Positions 7,739-14,212 of a stretch of 26,677 bases of DNA are shown here, in pieces. Made by a program: the position numbers and the translations under genes. Positions within the stretch are counted from its first letter, which is position 1, and each line of letters starts with the position of its first letter. This stretch comes from Methanoregula sp. Lineage in GTDB: Archaea > Halobacteriota > Methanomicrobia > Methanomicrobiales > Methanospirillaceae. Under the pieces are notes generated by a model, which saw only the letters and a list, made by a program, of their open reading frames with translations, made no database searches and was not told the DNA's origin. The DNA lies in assembly GCA_023228295.1 (NCBI GenBank), contig JALOBP010000038.1:1-26677 (forward strand), written 5' to 3'.

Positions 7739-8433
7739 AATGGATTCTTCCCGGACTTTGAAACAATCGTGCCCCTGAACATTCCTTTCAGGATTGCATC
7801 GGAAAGGTTTGCAGGCTTGCTGCCATCGAGCACGATAAGAGGGATGTTGCTCCGTTCCACAACGCGGGCGGCAACGATATCGAGGACATTATTGGAGCCG
7901 GCGCCAAGGCCAGTTCCCCCGACAATCGTTAACAGTTTCCGGGGCGTCATCGTATCAAACCGTGTTGCTTTGGGATCTTTCTTCGGGTCTGCCGTGTAAA
8001 TCCCGTCAACGGACGTTGCATTGATGAAGACCGCGGCGTTCACCCGTTCGGAGAGGACTGCTGCAACCGCATCGGTAGTCTGGCCCGGTGTGATCCCGCC
8101 CATGATAACGATTTTGCCCGATTCCCCGAATTTCTTTGCCTCGTTATGGGTTTCGGCAACTTTCGGGTAGGCATCATTACCCAGCGATGCAATGAGCAGG
8201 GTTGCATTCAGCCGGGTGATGAGGATCCCGATCTCGTCCGAAGTCCCTTCGTCAATCCCCATCTTCCGCGAGACCTCGATATACCGGCGTGCCTCCCCGC
8301 CGCCACCGACCACAACGTAGAGCTGGCATTTCTTTGCTATCTTTTTGAGGACCGGGACATAGTCCCGGATCCGGTGGTTCTCCAGTCCGGGGATCAGGAT
8401 GGAACCGCCAAGCGAGATGACGACCGTCTTCAT
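7729..8433 (-). CDS. pyrH: UMP kinase (archaeal type)
   Basis: The 234-residue protein phosphorylates UMP to UDP with ATP, a cytoplasmic step in pyrimidine nucleotide synthesis. It belongs to the amino acid kinase fold: the phosphate-binding MKTVVISLGGSILIP at the N-terminus, the YVVVGGGGEARRYI loop near residue 45, the nucleotide-binding ATSVDGIYTADPKKDP around 140-155 and the GGTGLGAGSNNV segment. The length fits the archaeal form, which is shorter than many bacterial enzymes. Its ATG has no clear ribosome site, consistent with a leaderless or short-leader mRNA. The gene is divergent from the zinc-ribbon gene (a gap of about 40 bases) and convergent with the regulator. pyrE in this window serves the same pathway. 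Confidence 0.95.
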   Translation of the reverse strand: MKTVVISLGGSILIPGLENHRIRDYVPVLKKIAKKCQLYVVVGGGGEARRYIEVSRKMGIDEGTSDEIGILITRLNATLLIASLGNDAYPKVAETHNEAKKFGESGKIVIMGGITPGQTTDAVAAVLSERVNAAVFINATSVDGIYTADPKKDPKATRFDTMTPRKLLTIVGGTGLGAGSNNVLDIVAARVVERSNIPLIVLDGSKPANLSDAILKGMFRGTIVSKSGKNPFPV

Positions 8434-8474
8434 TGCACTAGTTTTTGTAGTGGATGCACATAGAGTTGTTTACT

Positions 8475-8675
8475 ATGTTCTACTGTCCGAAATGCAAGAG
8501 CCAGGAGATCTTTCCCGAAGCCGGAGGGTACGTTGGTTCAATCTACATCTGCAAGGACTGTGGGTACCGGGGTTCATTCGTTCTTGAAGTGGACTCGGCT
8601 GATGGCATCAGGAACGTTGAAAAGGATGAACGGACTCACAAAAAACCCGTCCGTTCTCACACCAAAGAAGGATAA
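8475..8675 (+). CDS. Small zinc-ribbon protein
   Basis: A 66-residue protein beginning MFYCPKCKS, with two CxxC pairs (Cys4/Cys7 and Cys26/Cys29) typical of a rubredoxin-like or TFIIB-like zinc ribbon, then a charged lysine/arginine-rich tail. An upstream in-frame ATG at 8454 would add seven residues (MHIELFT); I prefer 8475 because such ribbons usually start just before the first CxxC, but neither start has a strong ribosome site. It lies six bases before the AmrS-type gene and is likely co-transcribed. A role in nucleic acid or protein binding is plausible but nothing specific is shown. Confidence 0.72.
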   Translation: MFYCPKCKSQEIFPEAGGYVGSIYICKDCGYRGSFVLEVDSADGIRNVEKDERTHKKPVRSHTKEG

Positions 8676-8681
8676 GACGGT

Positions 8682-9695
8682 ATGCATGAGGCACGCCAGT
8701 ACGAAAAACTCGAAAACGGTACCATAAAGTGTACGCTGTGCAGCCACCGGTGCACGATTAATGAGGGGAAGCATGGTATCTGCGGGGTGCGCTGGAACGA
8801 ACAGGGGGTCCTTGACGCAAAGACTTACGGTCTGATCAGCGCCGAGGCCGTTGACCCGATCGAGAAAAAACCCCTCTTCCACTATCTTCCCGGCACCCGG
8901 TCCTATTCCCTGGGCAGCATCGGGTGCAACTTCCACTGTAAGCACTGCCAGAACTGGCATATATCCCGTGTCACCCGGGAAGAGGCGCGACTCCGCACAC
9001 TCTCACCGGAAGATGGCGTCCAGCGGGCACTGGAGAGCGGGAGCGCCAGCATCTCGTGGACCTACAACGAACCCACGATCTGGCATGAGTACACGCTCGA
9101 CATGGGAACCCTTGCCCGGCAACGGGGCCTTGGCACGGTCTACGTGACGAACGGGTACATCACGGAAGAGGCGCTCCGTGAGATCGCCCCCATGCTCGGG
9201 GCATACCGGGTCGATATCAAGGCGTTCACGGACGAGTTTTACAAAAAGACCTGCGGGGCCCGCCTCCAGCCGGTCCTCGACTCCGCCATGCTCGCCCGGG
9301 AACTCGGGATGCATATCGAAACGGTGACGCTCGTTATCCCCGGTCTCAATGACAGCATCGAGGAGCAGACTGCGCTGATACGCTGGGTGATCGAGAATCT
9401 CGGGCCGGCAACCCCGATGCACTTCTCGGCATTCCACCCGGACTACCAGATGACCGACCGCGGGGCAACCCCTGTTGCCACGCTGGAAAAGATCTGTAAC
9501 AAGGCAAAAGAACTGGGCCTGCGCTTCCCGTATCTCGGGAACGTGTACCACAACCCTTACGAGAATACGTATTGTCCTGCCTGTGGGGCGACCCTTATCG
9601 AACGAGCGGGTTTTTCCAGCCGGTTTGTGGGTCTTGACGGGCAGCAGTGCCAGAGCTGCGGCGAGAAGATCGAGGTGGTCCGCCATGTCCGGTAA
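8682..9695 (+). CDS. amrS: AmmeMemoRadiSam system radical SAM enzyme (AmrS-like)
   Basis: A 337-residue radical SAM protein. The cluster motif is C-x3-C-x2-C in GCNFHCKHCQNW (Cys82, 86, 89). An N-terminal cysteine-rich segment (CTLCSHRCTINEGKHGICGVR) matches the group often annotated as pyruvate formate-lyase activating-like or AmrS. After the barrel, the C-terminus has a zinc ribbon with YCPACG and CQSCGEK. The associated family is named after its genomic link with Memo and AMMECR1 proteins, which are not in this window. The substrate is not known to me. ATG 8682 follows GAAGGAT at a usable distance. It overlaps the next gene by 11 bases, indicating translational coupling. Confidence 0.87.
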   Translation: MHEARQYEKLENGTIKCTLCSHRCTINEGKHGICGVRWNEQGVLDAKTYGLISAEAVDPIEKKPLFHYLPGTRSYSLGSIGCNFHCKHCQNWHISRVTREEARLRTLSPEDGVQRALESGSASISWTYNEPTIWHEYTLDMGTLARQRGLGTVYVTNGYITEEALREIAPMLGAYRVDIKAFTDEFYKKTCGARLQPVLDSAMLARELGMHIETVTLVIPGLNDSIEEQTALIRWVIENLGPATPMHFSAFHPDYQMTDRGATPVATLEKICNKAKELGLRFPYLGNVYHNPYENTYCPACGATLIERAGFSSRFVGLDGQQCQSCGEKIEVVRHVR

Positions 9696-10182
9696 CCCCC
9701 GGCGCGAGAATCGGTTCATTGCCGACCGGATGCTTGGTACCCTCACCCGCTACCTCCGGTTCATGGGCTACGATACCACCAGTGCGAACAGCCTTGCTGA
9801 AGGAAAACCCAACGAGGATACGATCCTTCTCGATATGGCCGGACAGGAATGTCGGATCCTGCTCACCCGCGACGCCGAGCTGGCACGGCGGGGAAAGGAA
9901 CGGGCGGTCCTCGTCGCATCAGATGACGTAATGGAGCAGGTGCAGCAGCTCATCGACCGCGGGCTCATCGAGCGCCGGCTCACCCTGAGCCGTTGCTCGC
10001 TCTGCAACACCCCCCTGCGGGAGGCAAACACCTGCGAGATCGGAGAGGCAGATTATGCCCCCAAAGACTGGCGTGACCTGTCTTTCTTCTGGTGCGAACG
10101 GTGCTGTAAACTCTACTGGAACGGCTCGCACGGGAAGCAGCTGGAGGAGAGAATAGCACGGGAGCTTAAGGATAATAAATGA
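9685..10182 (+). CDS. Mut7-C RNase (PIN-like) domain protein with zinc ribbon
   Basis: The 165-residue product starts at ATG 9685 with GAGGTGG six bases before it; longer in-frame starts lie inside the upstream gene. It matches the Mut7-C (formerly DUF82) pattern: FIADRMLGTLTRYLRFMGYDT at the start, shown here as FIADRMLGTL and LRFMGYDT, with acidic Asp14 and Asp63 in LLTRDAEL as likely metal ligands of the PIN-like fold, followed by a zinc ribbon with CSLC (104-107) and CERC before KLYWNGSH. The family is predicted to be a ribonuclease; activity here is inferred. It is coupled to the AmrS-type gene, so the two may act in one process, though none is established. Confidence 0.86.
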   Translation: MSGNPRRENRFIADRMLGTLTRYLRFMGYDTTSANSLAEGKPNEDTILLDMAGQECRILLTRDAELARRGKERAVLVASDDVMEQVQQLIDRGLIERRLTLSRCSLCNTPLREANTCEIGEADYAPKDWRDLSFFWCERCCKLYWNGSHGKQLEERIARELKDNK

Positions 10183-10217
10183 TCCGGGATCGAGGGGCGA
10201 TCCCCATTATCTGAAAA

Positions 10218-11003
10218 TCAGATCTCTTTTGCCAGCACCCGGAAAAATTCCTCTGATGCATATCGCTCGATCCACGGGCGGTGGCCGCATTTTTCCAAAA
10301 GGATGAACCGGAAATCACGAACCTCCCTTGCAAGCGGATCGTTCACTCCTTCGCCCGGATGGGGATCGGTATCCCCGTGGATGGCAACAACGGGACATCT
10401 GATGTCTTTTGCCATCCGGATGAGGGCATTGTTCCGGCGCAGCTCGGAGGCCTCTTCCCAGACGCCGCTAAAAACCTCATACTGGCAGTGTAACCCTTCG
10501 TTATCGGGATGCATAGCATCGCAGGCATCGGCTAGAGCCAGCAGACTGCCGAGTTTTGCCAAAAGCCCGTTCTTGTCCGGAACATCGGGGTCGGCAAGCC
10601 GGGCAAGGAGATCCTGTGCCTCGGCCCGCTCCTTCTTTTTAAGCCGTTTCATCCGTGTCTGAGTGATCGTGGGAGCATACCGTTCTTCAAACGGGGGGCT
10701 GCTGATGAGGATCAGTTTCTTCACAAGGTCCGGGTAGCGGGCGGCAACCATCCACGAGAGGTATGCGCCCCACGAAAACCCGATAAGCACAACCGGGGGC
10801 CGGGCCAGTTCCTCCAGTGTTAAGCGGAGCTCATTCACCTGCCCGTCAAGGGTTGTCTCGGTCTGGAACGGTTCAAGGATCCCGGTCATGGTCGAGAGTT
10901 CCCGTGCAACCGGGGCAACCTCGCCGGGTGCACCCGGGCCCCCGTGGATGACCGCCACTGAATATGGTCCATTCCCCCATTTCCGAACCGGTCTAATATG
11001 CAT
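10218..11003 (-). CDS. Alpha/beta hydrolase
   Basis: A 261-residue cytoplasmic hydrolase. The nucleophile elbow is G-F-S-W-G with Ser77; the oxyanion segment is IHGGPGAPGE near residue 20; the acid is probably Asp213 in HGDTDPHP; the general base is His241 in KCGHRPW. A helical cap of about residues 110-175, rich in lysine, arginine and glutamate, lies between strands 5 and 6. The HGGPG motif is shared with proline iminopeptidases and related enzymes, but the substrate cannot be told from sequence. It stands alone on the minus strand, convergent with the Mut7-C gene 35 bases away. Confidence 0.85.
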   Translation of the reverse strand: MHIRPVRKWGNGPYSVAVIHGGPGAPGEVAPVARELSTMTGILEPFQTETTLDGQVNELRLTLEELARPPVVLIGFSWGAYLSWMVAARYPDLVKKLILISSPPFEERYAPTITQTRMKRLKKKERAEAQDLLARLADPDVPDKNGLLAKLGSLLALADACDAMHPDNEGLHCQYEVFSGVWEEASELRRNNALIRMAKDIRCPVVAIHGDTDPHPGEGVNDPLAREVRDFRFILLEKCGHRPWIERYASEEFFRVLAKEI

Positions 11004-11144
11004 ACGACTATATCCGGGGGAGTAAAAAAAGTCCGCGGTATCTATTGGATGATGAGAGTTTTATCTCTGTTTTTTGATCCTGCGAAATGTCCGGAGTATT
11101 TTGAAATTATTCTCATTATCAAAAAAGGTCCTGCCGGAAAAAAA

Positions 11145-11483
11145 TTATAATTCCTTTTCGATCTCGCTCTTGATACGGTCAAGACTGATCCTGCCAATCT
11201 TTGTTACCCGTCCGTTTACTATAACCATAGGGATTGGAGGGAAATCCCGTTCGATCATCGCCCGGATATTATCCGGTGCGCCTTTATCGATCAGCGTCAG
11301 TTTCATGGAAACCCTGTCGCCATATGATTTCTTAAGAACCGTTTTCAGTTCTTCGTAGGCATTGTTCAGTTTTCCTGAAAGATAGCACCCTGTCAGTCCG
11401 CAGGTGCGGTCCTCATCGCAGGGGAAGGGGGAGCACTCTGAAGTCTTCAGGCCGACAATTTCAATCTGGACGGTCCCGGTCAT
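11145..11483 (-). CDS. Four-cysteine thioredoxin-like protein
   Basis: A 112-residue protein that starts with a beta strand (VQIEIVGL) followed by a cysteine cluster C17, C22, C28, C33 in a loop, then a helix, strand (VSMKLTLIDKG) and a cis-proline-type segment IPMVIVNG before the last helix. This order suggests a thioredoxin fold in which the usual CxxC is replaced by a C-x4-C-x5-C-x4-C loop that could bind a metal or Fe-S cluster or form two disulfides. No family name is recalled. It lies downstream of the FDR/NrdH pair on the same strand, but has its own TATA-like element at 11503-11513. Redox or metal-related role is inferred from context. Confidence 0.72.
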   Translation of the reverse strand: MTGTVQIEIVGLKTSECSPFPCDEDRTCGLTGCYLSGKLNNAYEELKTVLKKSYGDRVSMKLTLIDKGAPDNIRAMIERDFPPIPMVIVNGRVTKIGRISLDRIKSEIEKEL

Positions 11484-11502
11484 GCCAGAAATGTTGTCCC
11501 GG

Positions 11503-11513
11503 ATGATATATGA
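11503..11513 (-). promoter_or_regulatory. Candidate TATA box for the thioredoxin-like gene
   Basis: The minus strand reads CATATATCAT about 25 bases before the ATG at 11483, a distance that would give an almost leaderless transcript. This supports separate expression from the upstream reductase gene. Confidence 0.45.
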
Positions 11514-11551
11514 GGATTGGGAAGGGAACCCTGGGTGAAAAGAGGAGTGTT

Positions 11552-12067
11552 TCAGATGAACCGTTCGAACCGGTCCTTCGTCACCTTGCAGATCGGGCAG
11601 ATGCCGGGTGGCTGTTCACGGGCACAGAGATACCCGCAGACCCTGCAGCGCCAGACCGGGAGGGGCAGAGCCGGTACCGGGCCGGTTGATATGGTATGGA
11701 CTGCCGTTCTTTTTCCCCTGTCGGATCTTGGCGGCCGACGCTCGGGAACCGAGGATACCGTCTTCCCGCCCTGTGCAATCGCGTCGCTGACATATAGCGC
11801 ACAGTAACAGGCATCAAAGTCGTTAATGTCCATGTCCCGGTAATCGCAGGGGCAGACAATGTCAAGGTCTTCTGCAGCCCGGCCGCTCGCGAGACGGCAT
11901 GGGCATGCACGGTAACCGTACCGCTGCTCATTTTTCAAAAGGCCGCGGATGAGGTTCTTGGTGAAATCCACATCGGGATTCAACCTGTACCCCCCGTCCT
12001 CCGCTTCCTTTTTCAGCGTTAGATACATCCGGTCCACATCGCTCTCGTTAATGCCGGTGAAACTCAT
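11552..12067 (-). CDS. Ferredoxin:disulfide reductase, FTR catalytic domain fused to rubredoxin
   Basis: A 171-residue fusion. Residues 1-95 match the ferredoxin:thioredoxin reductase catalytic chain, with CPC (55-57), CPC (72-74) and CYC (87-89) providing the [4Fe-4S] ligands and redox-active disulfide. After a Pro/Arg linker (105-137), residues 139-171 form a short rubredoxin-like domain with CRVC (141-144) and CPIC (157-160). Methanosarcina has a ferredoxin disulfide reductase of this plan that passes electrons from ferredoxin to an NrdH-type redoxin feeding class III ribonucleotide reductase. Here the ATG overlaps the stop of an NrdH-like gene as ATGA, so the same electron chain is inferred. 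No ribonucleotide reductase gene lies in the window. Confidence 0.9.
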   Translation of the reverse strand: MSFTGINESDVDRMYLTLKKEAEDGGYRLNPDVDFTKNLIRGLLKNEQRYGYRACPCRLASGRAAEDLDIVCPCDYRDMDINDFDACYCALYVSDAIAQGGKTVSSVPERRPPRSDRGKRTAVHTISTGPVPALPLPVWRCRVCGYLCAREQPPGICPICKVTKDRFERFI

Positions 12068-12345
12068 GGCCCGAGTGCCTCCCGGATCTCCTGCTCGCGG
12101 AACCCGATGATCGCTAATTTATCATGGATCACGAGCGTGGGAAACGAGCCATGGGGATTGAATTTTTCAACCGTATTCATGGCATCGTCCTGCTCCTTTC
12201 CTTCAAGCAGGTCAACAAAGACGTAGTCGAACCGAACCCCCATCTGCCGGAGGAGATCCTTGGTTTTGCCGCACCACCCGCAGGTCGAGAGTGCAAAGAG
12301 CATAACGTTTCCCTTATCTTTCCCGTCAACATGTTCCACAGCCAT
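12064..12345 (-). CDS. NrdH/glutaredoxin-like redoxin
   Basis: A 93-residue thioredoxin-fold protein with the active site C-G-W-C (Cys22-Cys25) after the strand VMLFALST, a cis-proline in GSFPTLVI and a C-terminal GFREQEI helix, as in NrdH-type glutaredoxins. It is probably reduced by the overlapping FTR-rubredoxin protein rather than by NADPH-dependent thioredoxin reductase, and could reduce ribonucleotide reductase or protein disulfides in the cytoplasm. A GGAG ribosome site lies about ten bases before the ATG, and a TATA-like element at 12389-12400 serves the two-gene operon. Confidence 0.88.
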   Translation of the reverse strand: MAVEHVDGKDKGNVMLFALSTCGWCGKTKDLLRQMGVRFDYVFVDLLEGKEQDDAMNTVEKFNPHGSFPTLVIHDKLAIIGFREQEIREALGP

Positions 12346-12388
12346 TTATGCCAACTCCATTTTGTGGTGCATGGAGATTGCGGCGTGT

Positions 12389-12400
12389 ATTATATATAAC
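12389..12400 (-). promoter_or_regulatory. Candidate TATA box of the NrdH-FDR operon
   Basis: The minus strand reads GTTATATATAAT about 45-55 bases before the ATG at 12345, predicting a leader of about 25 bases that contains the GGAG ribosome site. Confidence 0.5.
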
Positions 12401-12453
12401 ATGGGATGGGATTTCGGGTAGTTGAATAAAAAAGAAGGTGGCTGGGACTGCCG

Positions 12454-12951
12454 TCACTTGTTCTTCATGATGATCTCGACATCTTCGAGAAGTGCCTGGA
12501 GATCTTCTTCGTGCTCCACTTCCTGCGTGAGGATGGTGAGGAGAATGTTATAGGTGACCGGGTCCTCATCCCGGGTCTTCTTCATTAATGCATTGTATGT
12601 CTTGATGGCGCACTGCTCACCCTTGATGTTCTGCTCCAGCACCTTGACAATGAACGGGTCGTCGGGAGCTTCGTACCCGCAGTTGGTGAGCTTGTACCAG
12701 TCCTGCGGTTTTGTTATGGGGGTCCCGCCCAGCTGGATAATCCGGGTGGTCAGGAGTGTGGCGTGGGCAAGCTCCTCGGTTGCGTGGAGGGTCAGTTCAG
12801 CAATGACTGCTTCCTTATTAGGCCCTTTGACCACTTTTGAGCCGATCCAATACTGGTAGTAGGCCAGCCATTCATCGGAATATGCCTTGTTGAGCAGGTT
12901 CACGAGATCCTTTACATTGGTATCAACAATTTTCTGTCCTTGTGTTCCCAT
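12454..12951 (-). CDS. Dps-like (DPSL-type) ferritin-family protein
   Basis: A 165-residue four-helix protein with ferritin-type di-iron ligands within each helix bundle: Glu27, Glu60 and His63 (in EELAH), Glu112, Glu144 and His147 (in QEVEH). Two cysteines, Cys91 in TNCGYEAP and Cys114 in EQCAIKTYN, match the paired cysteines next to the ferroxidase site that mark archaeal Dps-like proteins. Such proteins oxidise Fe(II) with peroxide, store iron and protect DNA under oxidative stress. ATG 12951 has GGGGTGA eight bases upstream. Proximity to the NrdH/FDR genes fits a redox-stress neighbourhood, although it has its own promoter. Confidence 0.88.
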   Translation of the reverse strand: MGTQGQKIVDTNVKDLVNLLNKAYSDEWLAYYQYWIGSKVVKGPNKEAVIAELTLHATEELAHATLLTTRIIQLGGTPITKPQDWYKLTNCGYEAPDDPFIVKVLEQNIKGEQCAIKTYNALMKKTRDEDPVTYNILLTILTQEVEHEEDLQALLEDVEIIMKNK

Positions 12952-12999
12952 GGATGTTCACCCCATTTTAGTGAAATAAACCCTTATCAGAAGCCATCG

Positions 13000-13010
13000 G
13001 TTATATGTGT
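13000..13010 (-). promoter_or_regulatory. Candidate TATA box of the Dps-like gene
   Basis: The minus strand reads ACACATATAA, roughly 50-58 bases before the ATG at 12951, which leaves room for a leader with the GGGGTGA ribosome site. Confidence 0.45.
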
Positions 13011-13145
13011 ATCCGTAATGACAGCAGGCCCGCAGGAGATCTGGCCGGGATGTCTGCTGCAAATATCAGAGCATTTTATTCACCTGCATTTTTAATCTGA
13101 ATTGCTATCTGCACTATCGTTAATAACTATTCAGGCACATAACAT

Positions 13146-14210
13146 ATGGAAATCATGAAGGCGGTTCTGGGTCTGGAGGATGGGCAGTTCGTTCACGGGG
13201 AGGGATTTGGTGTCGAAGGTGAATGTGCCGGTGAGCTGGTGTTTAACACCCAGATGACCGGCTATATGGAGTCGCTCACCGACCCGAGTTATTTCGGTCA
13301 GATCCTGATGTTCACATTCCCGCTGATCGGGAATTATGGCGTGGACATCAAAAATTTCCAGAACGAGAAGATCTGCGCACTTGGTGCAATCACCAAAGAG
13401 ATCTGCGAGAAACCCGCCGCCCAGCCTTCCATCAGATCCTTTTTTGAAGAACACAACCTTCTCGGCATGACCGGTGTCGACACCCGCGCCCTCACCATAT
13501 CGACCCGGGTCCACGGGACCATGCGGGCAGCCCTTGTTGTTGGCAGCGATGACAGTGACTATGCAATAAGCCTTGCACGCAAAACGCCGCAGATCACTGA
13601 TATTATCCCCATTCCCGAAGTCTCCTGCAAAGCCCCGTATCACATCCCGGGCAATGGCAAACGGATTGCCGTCATCGATCTCGGCATCAAGAAAAACATG
13701 ATCACGAGCCTGATGAAGCGGAGCGGCGACCTGTACATCTTCCCCTACAACGTCACGTCCGACCAGATCATGGCCTGTAAACCTCACGCACTCTTCGTTA
13801 GTAACGGGCCCGGCGATCCCAAGCAGGCAACCGACGCGATCCGGTGCGTCAGGGAACTCCTCGGGAAGCTCCCGATCTTCGGGATCTGTATGGGCAACCA
13901 GGTTTCGGCCCTTGCACTTGGTGCAAATACCTACAAGCTCAAGTTCGGCCACCGCGGGGCAAACCAGCCGGTGCGGTTCAAAGATGGCCGGATCTTCATC
14001 ACCACCCAGAACCATGGGTTTGCAGTCGATGCCGAGACCCTCCCGGAGGGATCGAAGGTCACCTACACCAACGTGAACGACGGCACGATCGAAGGGTTCG
14101 AGAACGAGGATCTCTGCCTGACCACCGTCCAGTTCCATCCGGAAGCGCACGGCGGCCCCCGGGATACGGAAGCGCATTTCTTTGACGGCCTGTTTGGGAG
14201 GATCGCATAA
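13146..14210 (+). CDS. carA: Carbamoyl phosphate synthase small (glutaminase) subunit
   Basis: The 354-residue subunit hydrolyses glutamine and channels ammonia to CarB for carbamoyl phosphate synthesis. The N-terminal half is the CarA-specific domain (LEDGQFVHGEGFG, then FNTQMTGYMESLTDPSY). The class I glutaminase domain carries the nucleophile Cys248 in GICMGNQ and the catalytic His331 and Glu333 in QFHPEAHGG. ATG 13146 is used; ATG 13155 (MKAVLG) is an alternative that resembles other CarA starts. There is no ribosome site, but an A/T-rich element (TTAATAAC, near 13118) about 25 bases upstream fits a leaderless mRNA. carB follows after two bases. Confidence 0.96.
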   Translation: MEIMKAVLGLEDGQFVHGEGFGVEGECAGELVFNTQMTGYMESLTDPSYFGQILMFTFPLIGNYGVDIKNFQNEKICALGAITKEICEKPAAQPSIRSFFEEHNLLGMTGVDTRALTISTRVHGTMRAALVVGSDDSDYAISLARKTPQITDIIPIPEVSCKAPYHIPGNGKRIAVIDLGIKKNMITSLMKRSGDLYIFPYNVTSDQIMACKPHALFVSNGPGDPKQATDAIRCVRELLGKLPIFGICMGNQVSALALGANTYKLKFGHRGANQPVRFKDGRIFITTQNHGFAVDAETLPEGSKVTYTNVNDGTIEGFENEDLCLTTVQFHPEAHGGPRDTEAHFFDGLFGRIA

Positions 14211-14212
14211 TC

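Noticed and set aside
8454..8474. Earlier ATG for the zinc-ribbon gene
   Set aside because: It adds seven hydrophobic residues before the CxxC and has no better ribosome site; kept as an alternative only.
13131..14177. A 348-codon open frame on the minus strand opposite carA
   Set aside because: It is the mirror of carA codon usage; the plus-strand frame has complete CarA motifs and the antisense translation shows no family pattern.
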